A DNA stretch of 64,000 nucleotides from Budorcas taxicolor (lineage: Eukaryota > Chordata > Mammalia > Artiodactyla > Bovidae), in the NCBI RefSeq assembly GCF_023091745.1, contig NC_068910.1:90896170-90960169 (forward strand). The letters are read 5' to 3'. A program made the position numbers and the translations under genes. The notes under the pieces were generated by a model. The model did not search any database and had not been told where the DNA came from. It saw nothing but the letters and a program-made list of their open reading frames with translations. Each line of letters starts with the position of its first letter. Position 1 is the stretch's first letter. Shown piece by piece: positions 22,925 through 35,778 of the stretch.

Positions 22925-23020
22925 TGGATATGTGCATTTGTATAACTGGTTCACTTGCTATATACTTGAAACTAACACAACCCTTTAAATCAACTATACT
23001 TCAATAAAAATTTTTAAAAT
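22925..23020 (+). mobile_element. L1 3'-end fragment
   Basis: 'ttgtataactggttcacttg', 'atacttgaaactaacacaac' and 'aatcaactatacttcaataa' match the 3' end of ruminant L1, ending in a short A-rich tail. Confidence 0.8.
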
Positions 23021-23339
23021 GAGGTTGGTAAGTATCTTTGATAGAGTTCAGAGAACACAGGCAAATGAAAGAGATGACAGATCAAGAGTACTATTCAAGA
23101 CTCTGATGTAAAACCTTGATTTTATATATATATATACTGAGCCTCTGACATAAATTTATAAATAAGCAAAATGAGAAAAACTGAGTTTTGGCTTCTCATC
23201 CTTTATCAAACATTAGGAGTAGGTTTGGCTCATATTGGTCCTCAGGCCACAGACTATAGATAGAAAATACTTGATTGTTAAGTTTTTCATCTCAGGAATA
23301 TTTCCTTCTGCACTAGTCTCCATTGCTCGTAGAATTTAA

Positions 23340-23480
23340 TTACCATCTATCATTCATGGACAGAACTGGCAACTCAGCAACTTGACAGCCATGTAACACT
23401 GGGAAGATTTTGTAACCTCACTATTTTTCAGTTACCTCATCTGTCAAATGGCAGTATCAGTGGAAGTCACTTTGGAGTGT
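23340..23480 (+). repeat. MIR relic
   Basis: 'cagttacctcatctgtcaaa' with the upstream 'gacagccatgtaacactggg' is a recognisable MIR core. Limits are approximate. Confidence 0.65.
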
Positions 23481-24552
23481 TTTTGTGAGAATTGAATTTC
23501 TTAAGGCATAGAAAGTCCTTTTGTTGAAGGTAGGGATTGGGTCCATTTTTACGAACCTAGAATACCTAGCACAATGACATACATATAGAATGTGTTTTAT
23601 TAACACTAGTTGAGTTAAAGTGAATAACTGTATGGAACACAGACACATATTATACACATTAGCTTCTAAATATGCTCTCTCATATGTAAGATTCCATCCT
23701 TAGGGAAATCGTCTGCCTTCTAGGAAGTGTCTTCAAACATGTTAGTAATCATTTTTAAAGGTAACTACTATAATTTGCATGGCAATCTCTAATTTCTCTG
23801 GTTGAGGTAACCTTGCTAGTTAATCCTCTCATGAAAGTTTCTAGATTCTCTTGCCTACTGTCACCATCTTGGAAATAGAACATTATTTCAGAAAATTCCT
23901 CACAAGTAAGAAAAATGGAAAGTAATGTTTAATAGTATAATATTGAGACATTTATTAATTGATCTCTTTATTGTTCTTGTTTTCCTTCTCCTCCTGAAAG
24001 AAGTGTATTATCATGAAAAATGTCTTCCCAACATTCAGAGTCAAACTTGAAGGAAATCTTAGATGCTATTTTACCCCTGCCATTTCCCTAGTATTGGAGT
24101 TTCCTATACACGATCTTTGAGGATGGGACTGTTCAAGTCCCATATCATTATTTACAATAATTGGTCTTTTATTACCTAGAGCACACGTATTCTGTACATT
24201 CTGTGTCTGTGTACATATTCTTTAAAAGACAGGGTTCAAGAATGCTGTGTGGACAGAACGTGGATAAAGAATAGTATTAACAGTGGCAACAACCACCTTC
24301 ATTGGTCTCCAATCCCCCCACCCCACCTGCTAGCTGCTCATTATAATCTCCCTTGCATTATCAAATCTTATATTTGAGAGCACATTTTGATTACCCTGGG
24401 ATAGGGTTACTGTGACATGGGTCTACCTGACTCCTGAACAGGAAACTATGCCCTATATCTGTGCTAACTTATGACCCAGTTTACTCATAGGAATCTCCAC
24501 TTGGGGAAGACTTTCCTGAAGCCATGCTGCAGAAGCAGTTAAAGAAGTTATG

Positions 24553-24740
24553 CTGGGGTTTCCTCGGTGGTCCAGTGGTTAAGAAATCTGTGCCCCCAGT
24601 GTGGTGGCTGAGTTCAAACCCTGGTCAGGGACCTAGATCTCATAGGACACAATTAAGAGATTGAATGTCACAACCAAAGATCCCAGGTGGCACGCAGAAG
24701 ACCTAATGTGGCCAAATCAGTCAATCAGTCCATCAACACT
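24553..24740 (+). mobile_element. CHR-type tRNA SINE, diverged
   Basis: 'ggtttcctcggtggtccagt', 'ggttaagaaatctgtgcccc', 'ttcaaaccctggtcagggac' and 'aatgtggccaaatcag' match the plus-strand CHR pattern. It is older than the Bov-tA copies. Confidence 0.75.
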
Positions 24741-25739
24741 AAAAAGAAAAATTATGAAAACAAGTAGCTTGCCCGCTTCCTGTGAATCAATTTCCAACAA
24801 GTCTTTCCTGAATTCCCTCTACCTCGGCTCTTTCCCTAACTGCTTACGCATTCTGTTTCTGTCAACTGGATTTTCCCAGGTTCTTCCCCAGGCTCCTGCT
24901 ATGGTCTGACTCAGCTCAGTTTCACTGTGTCTCAAAAGCCATCTAAAACTAGACAGTAAAATTTGCCTCAATGTTAACTTCCATTTGCTGGTCTTATTTA
25001 GGTGCCTGGAGTTGGAATAAGCCTATCTTGCTCACACACAAGTCTCTCAAAATATTAAGGAAAAAAAATATCTGGCCTAGTCTAGCTTTATTATTTGGGG
25101 GGATATTTTTTGTGCGAAGTTCTGGATTTTTTTTTCCAGTGATAAGAATTTTAGCTTTCAGTGCAGCCTCCCCAACCATCCTCATCTTCCTTTTAAATAT
25201 CTTAAAATTCTACCTGAAAATGTAGTGCTCAAAAAAGAACACATTACTCTATTCGTGATCTCACCAGTTCAGATTTTGCTCTGCATATAATTCTGCTAAG
25301 ACTACATTTGTTTTTCTGACAACTACTCACTCGGTTGGCTCTGGGAGGTGTTCTATCTAATTGACTTCAAACACTGAAGTCAGCCTCCCCCCCACCCTGC
25401 CCCCAACACACCCAATGCACACACTCCTTTTAAGCCCAGTATCCTCAGCCTATCCTTCTATAGCTAAGTTTTAAAACCTAAGTTCAAGTACCAGACTTTT
25501 AAATTTGCTCCATTAATTTTAATCTTGTTAGCGCTAGCCCATCATTCCAGTCTGTCGAGTTACTTAATTCTGGTTCTCTCACTTAGCATGAGAGCTGTGT
25601 TTCTCAAATTTTATGAACTTTCCTTATTTTTAGTCCAGTGAAAGAAATACAAATCCAATGACAAATGACAAAGTCTTCTGGTATAACATAGAAAAGAAAT
25701 CTGAGTCCTGCATATTCATGAAGTTGGCTAATTTAATAC

Positions 25740-25870
25740 TTGTCCAATCCTGTGGCGTAGGGATTTTTAGCCCCATTATATAGTTAAGGGAATCAATGCT
25801 CAGGACTCACTAGCTTGCTAATAGATTGAGGAGCTGAGATAACAAATTTTTTGATTTCAAAACGGTATGC
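25740..25870 (-). repeat. Probable MIR relic
   Basis: 'agccccattatatagttaag' and 'ctgagataacaaat' resemble a degraded reverse MIR. The support is weak. Confidence 0.4.
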
Positions 25871-27555
25871 CTGTTTTACTGTTTCTAGTTTTCCCGCTGA
25901 CATGGGTTCATTTCATTTAGGTTATTCTACTAGCTATCATGTATAAAGGTAAGTAGATTAAAATTTTTAAAAAAACAAGTTAACAGATAAAGCATTAACA
26001 ACTCCCCATTTACAGCTGAGGATGTATTTTACAAAATCATTCATATGTATATATGACAGAATCACAGTTAATCAGAAACTTTCACTAAGGTCTATTGGGT
26101 AGAGACCACTGTACTGGGGACCAAAGTTTCAGTTCACTTTACAGCTGTCCTAGTTTCTGCATTCTTTACAAATGCGTATATAACACTGAAAACCTCAAAC
26201 TGCCTTAAGGCAGGCTCTGAGACTATTAAAGCTACTGGTGAAGTGACTCATACTAGCAAATATATGCATTTGGGTGTGTTGATTTCACACAGCAAAAAAC
26301 AGACATGGGCATGTTCCATTGCTCGGTTTGCTTTCTCTGGGAATTCTGAAACAAAAGGTCCTTCTCAAAAGGTTGTTTATACACTCTTTAGAGAAGACAA
26401 AATGCCCAACATGGCAGCTAGACACTCTCTCAAAACTGGAAAAAGTAATTAAAATCTTTTAGTACTTCTGTGTACAGTTTGTTTCTATCACTGTAACTAA
26501 GTTTCAATTTTTGCTTTGGAAACACACAAAGATAGAGACATTATGATTCCTCTGTATGGTCACAAAAGAATCTTATATTTCTAATTCCTACCATCTAGAG
26601 GTAACCTTTCTTTACTAATCTTATATGAATAAAGTATATTTTAACTGTGATGACAATACATTAAAATAAAAGGTACAGGTTGATTCAAATTCACCTTTTT
26701 TTCAATATACAAGTTTTACCACTGCTTAAACATTAAAATAACAGGAGGAACAAGAGGGTGAATAGGAGATAATAATCTGCTGAAAGCTAAAAATAATTCT
26801 TATTCATGAAAGACAATAAAAAGCAGTATATCCAGAATGTGGTTCAAGTGAAAAAATTCCCAATTTCAAATGTTTTTAGAAGCAGCTTCAACATGTTCAT
26901 TTTTCCTCGTATCTGTTTTTTTTAACTCAGCTTTGATGAACACATACATGATTTCCATTTGAAAGTTTAATACGTTATGGACAATGTAAGATAGACCAAA
27001 GAATATACAGATCTAGATTATTTCCATGCTTTGGAAAGATTGGACAGAGGGGTTAAGAACAACTATCTCTTACATTTGTGTGATTTCCAGAGAGTATTAC
27101 TTGATTATGTTTGTAATGTTCAAGACTCATCCCAAAAGTCATGAATATTAATCTCATAAACAAAATTTCCTTAATTTTATATACAACTAAAGATTTTGTG
27201 ATTTGTGATTAAGATTAAATCACAAAAAGATTTGTGATTAAGATTTTACATCCACATGTAGTCATATTTAAAAATCAAGAAACTGATTATAAAAATATTC
27301 TCATAATCCTTTTGCTCACTGAATTTGTGACTTTATAAAACGAGGAACATTTCTTTGTTATTTGTCAAGTCATGGAGTGTTTAGTCAACAAAATAAGAAA
27401 GTTTGCAGACACCATGATTTAAAAATTAATTGAGCAACTAAAACACATATATTTTAAATATATAATCTTAGCATGTAGTACAAATGATTTTACTTGTATA
27501 AGTGTAACATCTAAAGATAAGTAGGTGTCCCAAGGCTGCGTGAATCAACACTTAC

Positions 27556-27722
27556 CTTGTGTTTTCACTGGGTCTGATATCTGGCTGGGATCACTAATTC
27601 CATATGCATTGGCAGCCCTCACAAGGAAAAGGTAAATTGCATTAGGTTTGAGTCCTTTAATGGCAAATGCTTCTGTTTTCACATTCTCCGCTACCGTCTG
27701 CCAGCTGCTACCAGATGCATGG
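27556..27722 (-). CDS. ROBO1: ROBO1 exon, C-terminal half of FN3 domain 1
   Basis: A 167-nt exon between atccatag and gtaagt. It encodes (S)HASGSSWQTVAENVKTEAFA, IKGLKPNAIYLFLVRAANAY and GISDPSQISDPVKTQ plus one base. The L-x-P-x-x-x-Y-x-F-x-V-R-A-x-N pattern (LKPNAIYLFLVRAAN) is the strand E-F core of the first fibronectin III domain. The leading C completes a Ser codon from the previous exon. From memory, human ROBO1 has TETSAIKG where this copy has TEAFAIKG. A longer minus-strand ORF runs straight through the tiny upstream intron and is not the real exon limit. Confidence 0.97.
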
Positions 27723-28141
<419 letters not shown>

Positions 28142-28223
28142 CTTGGACTTCAATGTAAGCACTCCACGTTGCTTCACCACTGGGGGTTGATGCAATGCAT
28201 GTGTATCGACCAGTATCACCCAG
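28142..28223 (-). CDS. ROBO1: ROBO1 exon, C-terminal end of Ig5
   Basis: An 82-nt exon between cttctcag and gtaaat. It encodes LGDTGRYTCIASTPSGEATW and SAYIEVQ plus one base. D-T-G-R-Y-T-C is the canonical strand-F motif of an I-set Ig domain and supplies its second disulfide Cys. A-S-T-P-S-G-E-A-x-W-S-A-x-I-x-V forms strand G. It starts in phase 0 after YAK of the preceding exon and ends in phase 1. It is too short to appear as an ORF and is recognised by homology and splice sites. Confidence 0.97.
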
Positions 28224-29725
28224 CTGAGAAGACAAATCGAAAATAAATATTTGGAATACTCAAGAGCTCACTGGGATGGCAAAACAATTATATTTTGTAT
28301 ATGGCCCATGAATATGGATAGCTGCCTTAAAATGCACTAACCAGAAGCTTCCTCTTAATTTAACATGTTTTCATTGAATGTGAATTAAAATACTGCATGA
28401 AGATAAAAGACAATTTGTTATTCTAATTGTATGATAAATATATAGTATTTAAGTGCATTAACATCATCAATTTCTGTGTCAGGCACAGTACACGAGGTAT
28501 ATAACCTTAAATTCAAAGGGTTAATCTTTAATACTAATTTATATTTCATATTTACTAAGTCACATAGTAAGGCTAATAAAGTATAGCCAATGACTCTTCT
28601 TGCTGTTTCATATTTTACCTGAGTTACATCCACATGGATAAAGGAGATAAACAGATATTTAAAAGAAAATGAATAGACACAGAACGATTTCTTCTTAAAG
28701 CATTCCCTCTTTTTTCTCATTTTATTTTTCTAACCTGTAACTTCAGGCAGTTAACAAGTATAAAGTTAAACCCCGGCTAGAATGATGCTCTCTCCCCCTT
28801 CAGAAGACTGACTGCCAGAAAACAAACACAGGCCACATGCTCAATGGTAAAATCCTCAGTAGCATAATGAACCCATATACCTCTGCTTGAGGCAATAACT
28901 CTATCATCAAATAATATTGGATAAAGCAAGAATGCTGTCATTTTGTTCTGGCAAATGTAATAACAAAGTCACAATCACTGTCAGAAAAAAGTACAACATA
29001 TTAACTTTCGCAGCACATGAAATGAACTGCTATGTTGATCCAAAACTCCAAAGAAGCCACTCACAATAGGCAATAAAGCAATTGAAATTTATGTTTATTG
29101 CTGTCAAAGCTATTCTTTCATATGCCCCATGAGCTTGTCTCGTCTTGACCTAAAATGAAAAAGAAAAACCAAGACAAAACAATATAGTCCTGAAAAGAAC
29201 ATGTATGGGATGTGACATCCTGGGAAGGTAAATCCCTAAATTGTTCCCACGAACCTGTGAGATTTCATCATTTCACATTCTGATTTGAAATGTACATTGA
29301 ATCTATACACCGCTTTACCATTTTTGTTTACATGTAGAGTATTCTGTAATTGCGAAATGCTGAACCAAATATTCACAATAGAACTCTTGAAGTTTACAGC
29401 ACATAATATAGTACTGGAAAATAACTTTGCAAAATGGAAGGAATGCATTATATCACTGCTTGGAAGGTATTTTTTTTCTCCCACAAATTCTCATCCTTTT
29501 CTCCTCCATGTAAAACCTTACACTACTTGCCATGGGTTAAATTATGAGTCATATCACCAGAAATACACACAGAGAAGTGTCTGAAAGAATAAAGCATCAA
29601 ATTAAACATATATTCATACTGCTATTAGCATTTCATTATTTCTAAAAATTGAGGCTTCAACACTGGTTTGCTGGAGGCAAAAACAAAGTGGAACAAAATG
29701 CGAAACCCAGGGTGTCACAAGTTAC
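28224..29725 (-). other. ROBO1: ROBO1 intron within Ig5
   Basis: A 1.5-kb intron of AT-rich unique sequence. No mobile element or RNA gene is recognisable. Confidence 0.85.
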
Positions 29726-29931
29726 CTTAGCATATCGGATCTGTAGTACTCCGGTCTCCAGCTGTTTGATTCGAGAGTCTTGGGTTGAAACAAGGACTCC
29801 ATCCTTTCTCCACAGAATTGTGGGCACTGGACTGCCTGTGGCCACACAGCTGAGCACTAAAGTACCATCCACTGCTACAGTCTGATTCACAGGACCTTGT
29901 CGAATGACTGGGGGAGGTCGGTCTGCAATCA
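29726..29931 (-). CDS. ROBO1: ROBO1 exon, main part of Ig5
   Basis: A 206-nt exon between gctggcag and gtaact. It encodes (V)IADRPPPVIRQGPVNQTVAV, DGTLVLSCVATGSPVPTILW, RKDGVLVSTQDSRIKQLETG and VLQIRYAK. It holds strands A to E of the fifth Ig domain: the first disulfide Cys (LSC), the core Trp (ILW) and the sequon NQT. The opening two bases complete the Val of DVIADRP across the junction with the Ig4 exon. Human ROBO1, from memory, has TFVLSC and QLENG at two positions. A plus-strand open frame covering the same bases is a shadow. Confidence 0.97.
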
Positions 29932-30551
29932 CTGCCAGCAAAAACAACAGGAAATAGATTTCTGCAACTGGAAGCAATTTTCTAATCATCTGAGCAACAG
30001 CAGTTGCTCTAGGCTTTGAAACACACTAATTAAACAAGTAATTAAAGTAGGAGACATGCATTATTCAGAATGCATTTCTATGATGTACTGATTCAGAACA
30101 TTAAAATGAGATACAATGTACCAACCACTGAGTAGGCTTGCTGCATTGTCCAGGGACCTATTTAAGAGTTCAGACACTACATAAGGGTTGTGGATGGTGA
30201 AGATGTATGGTGGTGAGAAGTGGAGTACTGTGCTTTTTAAATTTTAAAATATGTAAAACACAAAATGACAACAAAAAACTATTTAGCCTAAGGAAATGAA
30301 TGAGACAGATCTTCATAAATGAACCAAAGCCAACTTGACAATGGTTCTGTGTCCAACAGATAGAATGATGGTGTCACACCAGCATGTTTGATAATTTTGT
30401 ATCCGAAAACATTTGGGCTTTGACAACTGACAAATAAATATGATTAAGCTCTTTTGATATTGGGATTTTTTCTATTAAAATAGTACATGCTTAAACATAT
30501 CTCAATCCTAATAATTTCAGGGAAACTGGAAAACTGTCCAAAAATACTGTT

Positions 30552-30752
30552 GGTAGGTGGTAGTTCAGGTGATAAAGAATCTGCCTACAATGAGGGAGAC
30601 CCAGGTTTGATCCCTGGGTCAGGAAGATCCCCTAGGGAAGGAAATGACAATGCATTCCAGTATCCTTCCCTAGGAAGTCTCATGGACAGAGAAACCTGGT
30701 GCGCTACAGTCCTCGGGGTCTCAAGACTTGGACAAGATTAGGGAGTAAACAA
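30552..30752 (+). mobile_element. Bov-tA type SINE
   Basis: Plus-oriented with tRNA-like part: 'gataaagaatctgcctacaa', 'ccaggtttgatccctgggtc', then 'catggacagagaaacctgg' and 'ggtctcaagacttggac'. The GGTTTGATCC box is a mutated B box. Confidence 0.88.
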
Positions 30753-32074
30753 TGACAAATCCAAAAATATAACTCAAGCTGATACTCTAACTCAGGAAAT
30801 CACACACTTCCATATCAGAATTATAGGAATGGGAAGATGCTTTCACTAATTTTATTATCTTAACAGTTTTAATGTCCTATGGAAGGAAAGAATGGAAGGC
30901 AACTTTTACAAAATACAAATAAAATTATTTTATTATATGAAAAAAATCTAAAAGTTTTATCTGAGACAATAAAATCATAATTTGGGGGAAAATCCACAAC
31001 AACTGTAGTGGAACGAGAATAAAGCCTGCATGAGATAGATCTTCTATCCCTTGACCTTGGCAATTTAGGTGAAATTTCATAGATAGTTTTGTAAATGATT
31101 AAACAAACAAAAAAAGTTCATTTTTCATTATTAAACTTTAAAATTCTGAATATTAGTTTAAAATTTCCATGTCATGAGTATTCAAAAGACAACTCTAAGA
31201 AATTGCCTGCTTAAAGAAAACTAGTTGCCAGAGTAACTAAATTTTGGATGCAACATTTTCAAGTCTGGATGTGTCACGTTCAAAGTTTTATGCACCAAAG
31301 ATTCTGCACAAACTGGAGTCACATGTCAATTTGTTCCTCATTTATCATGCAATAATTATTAGTGTTGGGCATTCAATCTAAGAAAAACAAGAAAGCAAAA
31401 GAGTGAAATCAGCAACTGTGCATTTTTACTTCACCCTTCCAATTCTCTTCCATCTTTGGTTGCTAGTGTGAAATTTGTTAATACCGTAGGGGTGTATTAG
31501 AAGGCTGGAGCTTGAAACTTGGCAGGAATGTTTCAGATACTCCACGGGTGAAAAATAGAAGCCAATACTTCCTTTGCTTAGAGTTGTTTAATCTTTTCTA
31601 CATTATCTGTTAAGTTTGGCTAAAATCAAATTAAATGCCCCTCCTGGTATGTATGAAAAAATAATGATAGTGTTTTATTGCACTGAGGTTTTTATAAGAC
31701 TCTACTGCCTGTGCTCCCTTGATTCTAAGAATGAATGGATATTTATTTCTAGATATTAATTAAATTAGTAACAGAATGGTTCTTTATAACTGATTATAAT
31801 TAAGCCCAGTAGTGCAGTGGTTTACTTTCATAGTCTTATTATATTTAGAAATAATTCAGTATTTGGGGATTTATTTAATTCTTTCTGTCTTCACAGTTCT
31901 TTGATATTTGCCTCATATTTAGCATCCTTTGCATTTTCTTATCCTATCCCAACCCAGAATAATGATGTTGTTTCCCAGTTACTGATTTCTTCCTAGTTTA
32001 CCTTGGGTGGTTTACAAAAATAAGCAAGAAAAGAGGAGCAGGCTTGATTATCAGCCTATATCATCTGTCATGTG

Positions 32075-32180
32075 TCTTTAGGCAAGTGCTTTATATTACC
32101 TAAGTCTCTGGTTTTTATCTGTAATATGAGAATAATAATACTTGTTATAACCATCTCCAGGGATTGCTATCAAGATTTAA
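32075..32180 (+). repeat. MIR relic
   Basis: 'tttaggcaagtgctttatat', 'gtaatatgagaataataata' and 'aagatttaagtgg' follow the MIR order. Confidence 0.6.
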
Positions 32181-32616
32181 GTGGAATAACAAATATTCCA
32201 TGTGCTTTGCTAATTGCAAAAAGCTAGACATTTATATGAATTGTGAAATCACCACTTACCCTTTTCTATAAAATAGTAAGATGCAAATCAGAGGCAAAAA
32301 AGTTCATTAAAGCAATTTTATATTTTTAGGTAAGACAACGGAATATGTTGGTGTCACAGATTAGAATAAAACACTGATAAAACATCTAAAGTTACACAAA
32401 CTAAAGTGCATGGCACATTTACAAATCAACCCTAAATTTAGGATTTATGAGAAAAACTTCAAATAAACAGTCTAATAGCTCACATTTGGATTATTAGAAT
32501 GAATTATCAGGTAGTAAAGCAGGATGTGTAAGAAACAGAAATATGATTTAAAGAAAGTAAGTGCATGGACTTTGGAATCAGAAGGATTCAGCAGTGTAAA
32601 AAGAAAATGTTCCATA

Positions 32617-32785
32617 TCTGTGCTCTTTAATATAGAAACCAAGGGCTTCAAGTGGCTACTGAGCACCTGAGTGTGGCTGGTGTGATTGAGGAACTGGATG
32701 TGTAACTTTAAGTAATTTTAATTGTTATTTAAATAGCATCATGTGGCAGGTGGCTACTGTACTGGATGGTGCAAACTTTTGTTTT
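32617..32785. mobile_element. hAT-type MER element relic
   Basis: 'cttcaagtggctactgagca' near the left and 'tgtggcaggtggctactgta', 'ctggatggtgcaaa' at the right resemble the ends of a common mammalian non-autonomous hAT element. The subfamily is not assigned. Confidence 0.5.
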
Positions 32786-33345
32786 AAATCTCAGTTCTGC
32801 TAGCTAGTATCTGAAGGCTCTGGGAATATCTTTTTTTTAATTAGTCTATCTTTATTGGAGTATGCTTGCTTTCCAATATTGTGTTAGTTTCTACTGTACA
32901 GCAAAATGCATCAGTCATACATACACATATACCCCCTCTCTTCTGGACTTCTTCCCATTCGGGTCACCACAGAGCATTAAGTAGAGTTCCCTGTGGTATA
33001 CAGTAGGTTCTCATTAGTTACCTATTTTATACGTAGAATCAATAGTGTATATATATCGATCCCAATCTCCCAATTGCTCCTATCCCCACTCCCCCCTTGG
33101 TATCTGAGTAAAACACATATCGCATATTAATGCATAAATGTAGAATCTACAAAAATGGAGTAGATGGTCTTACTTGCAAGGCAGGAATAGAGACAGAGAC
33201 ATAGAAATCTGGGTGTATCTTTTTACCATTCTCTGCTTCAGTTTCCTATCTATAAAGTGCAGTGTTAGATTTGAAATGATTGATCTGTTTAAAGTTACTA
33301 GCATAGTGCCTGGCACAAAGGAGACATTCAATAACTATAACTGCT
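32780..33345 (+). repeat. MIR relic split by an L1 insertion
   Basis: The left part (32780-32830: 'aaatctcagttctgctagct') and right part (33214-33345: 'tctgcttcagtttcctatct', 'gtgcctggcacaaagg') are consecutive MIR segments. The intervening 380 bp is an L1 fragment, so the L1 entered an existing MIR. Confidence 0.7.
32833..33212 (-). mobile_element. L1 3'-end fragment
   Basis: The reverse complement of an artiodactyl L1 3' region: it starts with a T run (A tail on the minus strand), then 'tctttattggagtatgcttg', 'tgtgttagtttctactgtac', 'tccctgtggtatacagtagg' and 'cccaatctcccaattgctcc'. A shared TATCTTTTT at 32827-32835 and 33216-33224 could be its target-site duplication. Confidence 0.8.
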
Positions 33346-33365
33346 GATTTTAATTATCAGTATAG

Positions 33366-33412
33366 TGGTGCTGGTGCTGGTGCTGGTGCTGGTGCTGGTA
33401 GTGGTGCTGGTT
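33366..33412. repeat. (GGTGCT)n hexamer repeat
   Basis: About seven GGTGCT units with one GTAGTG variant. It lies right after the 3' end of the MIR relic. Confidence 0.9.
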
Positions 33413-33659
33413 CCAGCAGTGTAACAGGTGATATATCCCTAGTTTTCCACATGTTCAGTGAAAGATTTAAAGACCCTAAATATAAAGCTATAACATCAGA
33501 GGTAATATATTTTTGTCACCTCAAAAAATAATCATAAAGTCTATGTTAATACATATAAATATAGTCATAAGATAACTTTAAGTGAGAAACAGTATAGAAT
33601 AACATACGTGCACTGACTAGTTTGAGTATGCAAAATTACATCTATACACCAACAAACGG

Positions 33660-33889
33660 GGCATCCCAGGTGATGCTAGTGGTAAAGAACCTGCCTGTCA
33701 ATGCAGGAGATGAGACATAAGAGACTCGGGTTCAATCCCTGGGTCAGGAAGATCCGCTGGGGGAGGAAATGGCAACCTACTCCAGTATTCTTGCCTGGAG
33801 AATCCCCAGGGATGCAGCAGCCTGACAGGCTGCAATCCATAGGGTAGCAAAGAGTCAGACATGACTGAGGTGACTTAGCATGCAGACCA
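33660..33889 (+). mobile_element. Bov-tA type SINE
   Basis: Plus-oriented: 'gtggtaaagaacctgcctgt', 'ctcgggttcaatccctgggt', 'ccagtattcttgcctggaga', 'gcaaagagtcagacatgact'. A short internal insertion ('agacataagagact') lies before the B box. Confidence 0.9.
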
Positions 33890-34417
33890 GCAAACGTTAA
33901 GAGTCATATATCACAATTGCCATCAGTTTGCAAAACATATCTCAAATACCTGAAGGCTGTAAACGATCATCTCATTTCAGCAATTAGGAAGCTGAAACAC
34001 TGGAAGCAATTGGTAAATAGCTAGTAATTGGAAAACTAACCCTCTATCCACTGTATATCAATAACTTTTGAGAGATTCATGCAAGCGATTTTAGATTTTA
34101 TATATCATTCAGTCACCACTAACTACTTTTTCTTACTTTTTAGTAATAAAGAGAAGAAGCATTTTCAATTAAATAGGTGACATGAATTTCTATGTTCCTG
34201 AGTCAAGTGTGACTAGGTGTAGGCCTCAGGTGCAGAGAAATAGCACTTCAAAGACAATTATGCTCTACCGTATTCTCTGCCTCATGCTTTGTTCTGCCTT
34301 TGCCTTTGTTCTGTTTGCAAACAATAAAGAGAAAAAGATGAGAAACTAAAGTCAAGTAGTATCCAGAAAATACTCTGCCTATTATCTCTCTTCTTGATTT
34401 GGTAATATGTAAATAAG

Positions 34418-34868
34418 GCTATGGTTTTTCCAGTGGCCATGTATGGCTATGAGAGTTGGACTACAAAGAAAGCTGAGCGCCAAAGAATTGATGCTTTTGA
34501 ACTGTGGTGTTGGAGAAGACTCTTGACAGTCCCTTGGACTGCAAAGAGATCCAACCAGTCCATTCTGAAGGAGATCAGCCTTGGGTGTTCTTTGGAAGGA
34601 ATGATGCTAAAGCTAAAACTCCAATACTTTGGCCACCTCATGCAAAGAGTTGACTCATTGGTAAAGACCCTGATGCTGGGAGGTATTGGGGACAGGAGGA
34701 GAAGGGGATGACAGAGGATGAGATGGCTGGACGGGCATCACCGACTCAATGCACATGAGTTTGAGTGAACTCCGGGAGTTGGTGATGGACAGGGAGGCCT
34801 GGCGAGCTGTGATTCATGGGGTCACAAAGAGTCAGACACGACTAAGTGACTGCAATGAACTGAAGTGA
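34418..34868 (+). mobile_element. BovB (RTE) LINE 3' fragment
   Basis: The plus strand encodes the C-terminal end of the BovB reverse-transcriptase ORF (about 96 codons from 34421; key stretches YGYESWTTKKAE, FELWCWRRLLTVPW, LKLQYFGHLMQRVD). It is followed by the 3' UTR ending 'agtcagacacgactaagtga'. It is 5'-truncated and not functional. Confidence 0.93.
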
Positions 34869-35255
34869 AATATTGATATTGTCAGCACACACAATAGGTA
34901 CAGCTTACCTATAAAGAATGAGTTCATAGTTCGAAGTTGTCTGTACAATGTTTATGGACTCCAAAACAAACAAAACTAAAAATTTGGTACCACCACAGCA
35001 AATACAAAACCACCTAAAATCTCCCCAGAGATGGTAAGATGAAATAGGACATTTAGTTTTAGAAGTGAACTGGCTACTAGGGATGAATCCCAAATCCACA
35101 AATTTAGGGGTTTTGTTTTGCTTTTAGTTTAGCAGAAGTTGATATGCTTGATCTATTCTCACATATAACCCTTCATGATAAAGCCATGTCAAAGCCACTT
35201 AGAAAGTCTTGCTTTCAATTATGAGAATAGTAAGGGATATTTCCTTGGAAGGAAA

Positions 35256-35778
35256 ATTATGACCAACCTAGATAGCATATTGAAAAGCAGAGACATTACT
35301 TTGCCAACAAAGGTTCATCTAGTCAGGCTATGGTTTTTCCAGTGGTCATGTATGGATGTGAGAGTTGGACTGTTTAGAAAGCTGAGCACCAAAGAATTGA
35401 TGCTTTTGAACTGTGGTGTTGGAGAAGACTCTTGAGAGTCCCTTGGACTGCAAAGAGATCCAACCAGTCCATTCTAAAGATCAGCCCTGGGTGTTCTTTG
35501 GAAGGAATGATGGTAAAGCTGAAACTCCAGTACTTTGGCCACCTCATGCGAAGAGTTAACTCATGGGAAAAGACTCTGATGCTAGGAGGGATTGGGGGCA
35601 GGAGAAGAAGGGGACAACAGCAGATGAGATGGCTGGATGGGATCACTGACTCGATGGACGTGAGCTTGAGTGAACTCCGGGAGTTGGTGATGGACAGGGA
35701 GGCCTGGCATGCTGCAATTCAGGGCGTTGCAAAGAATCGGACATGACTGAGTGACTGAACTGAACTGAACTGAAGGGA
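35256..35778 (+). mobile_element. BovB (RTE) LINE 3' fragment, second copy
   Basis: It covers the same region as the copy 0.4 kb to the left and extends further 5' ('gatagcatattgaaaagcag'). An in-frame TAG after 'ttggactgttt' (WTV-stop) and an internal deletion ('ctaaagatcagccc') show it is dead. It ends 'aaagaatcggacatgactga' and '(gaact)n'. Confidence 0.93.

Larger units (their letters stand above)
21810..27555 (-). other. ROBO1: ROBO1 intron between FN3-1 and FN3-2
   Basis: A 5.75-kb intron. It holds an L1 tail (22925-23020), a MIR relic (about 23340-23480), a CHR-type SINE (24553-24740), a probable MIR relic (about 25740-25870), and short direct repeats near 27185-27247 around 'tttgtgattaagatt'. 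The rest is AT-rich without recognised genes. Confidence 0.8.

Noticed and set aside
34421..35746. Reverse-transcriptase-like ORFs
   Set aside because: They are the C-terminal remnants of truncated BovB LINE copies and are annotated as mobile elements, not as genes.
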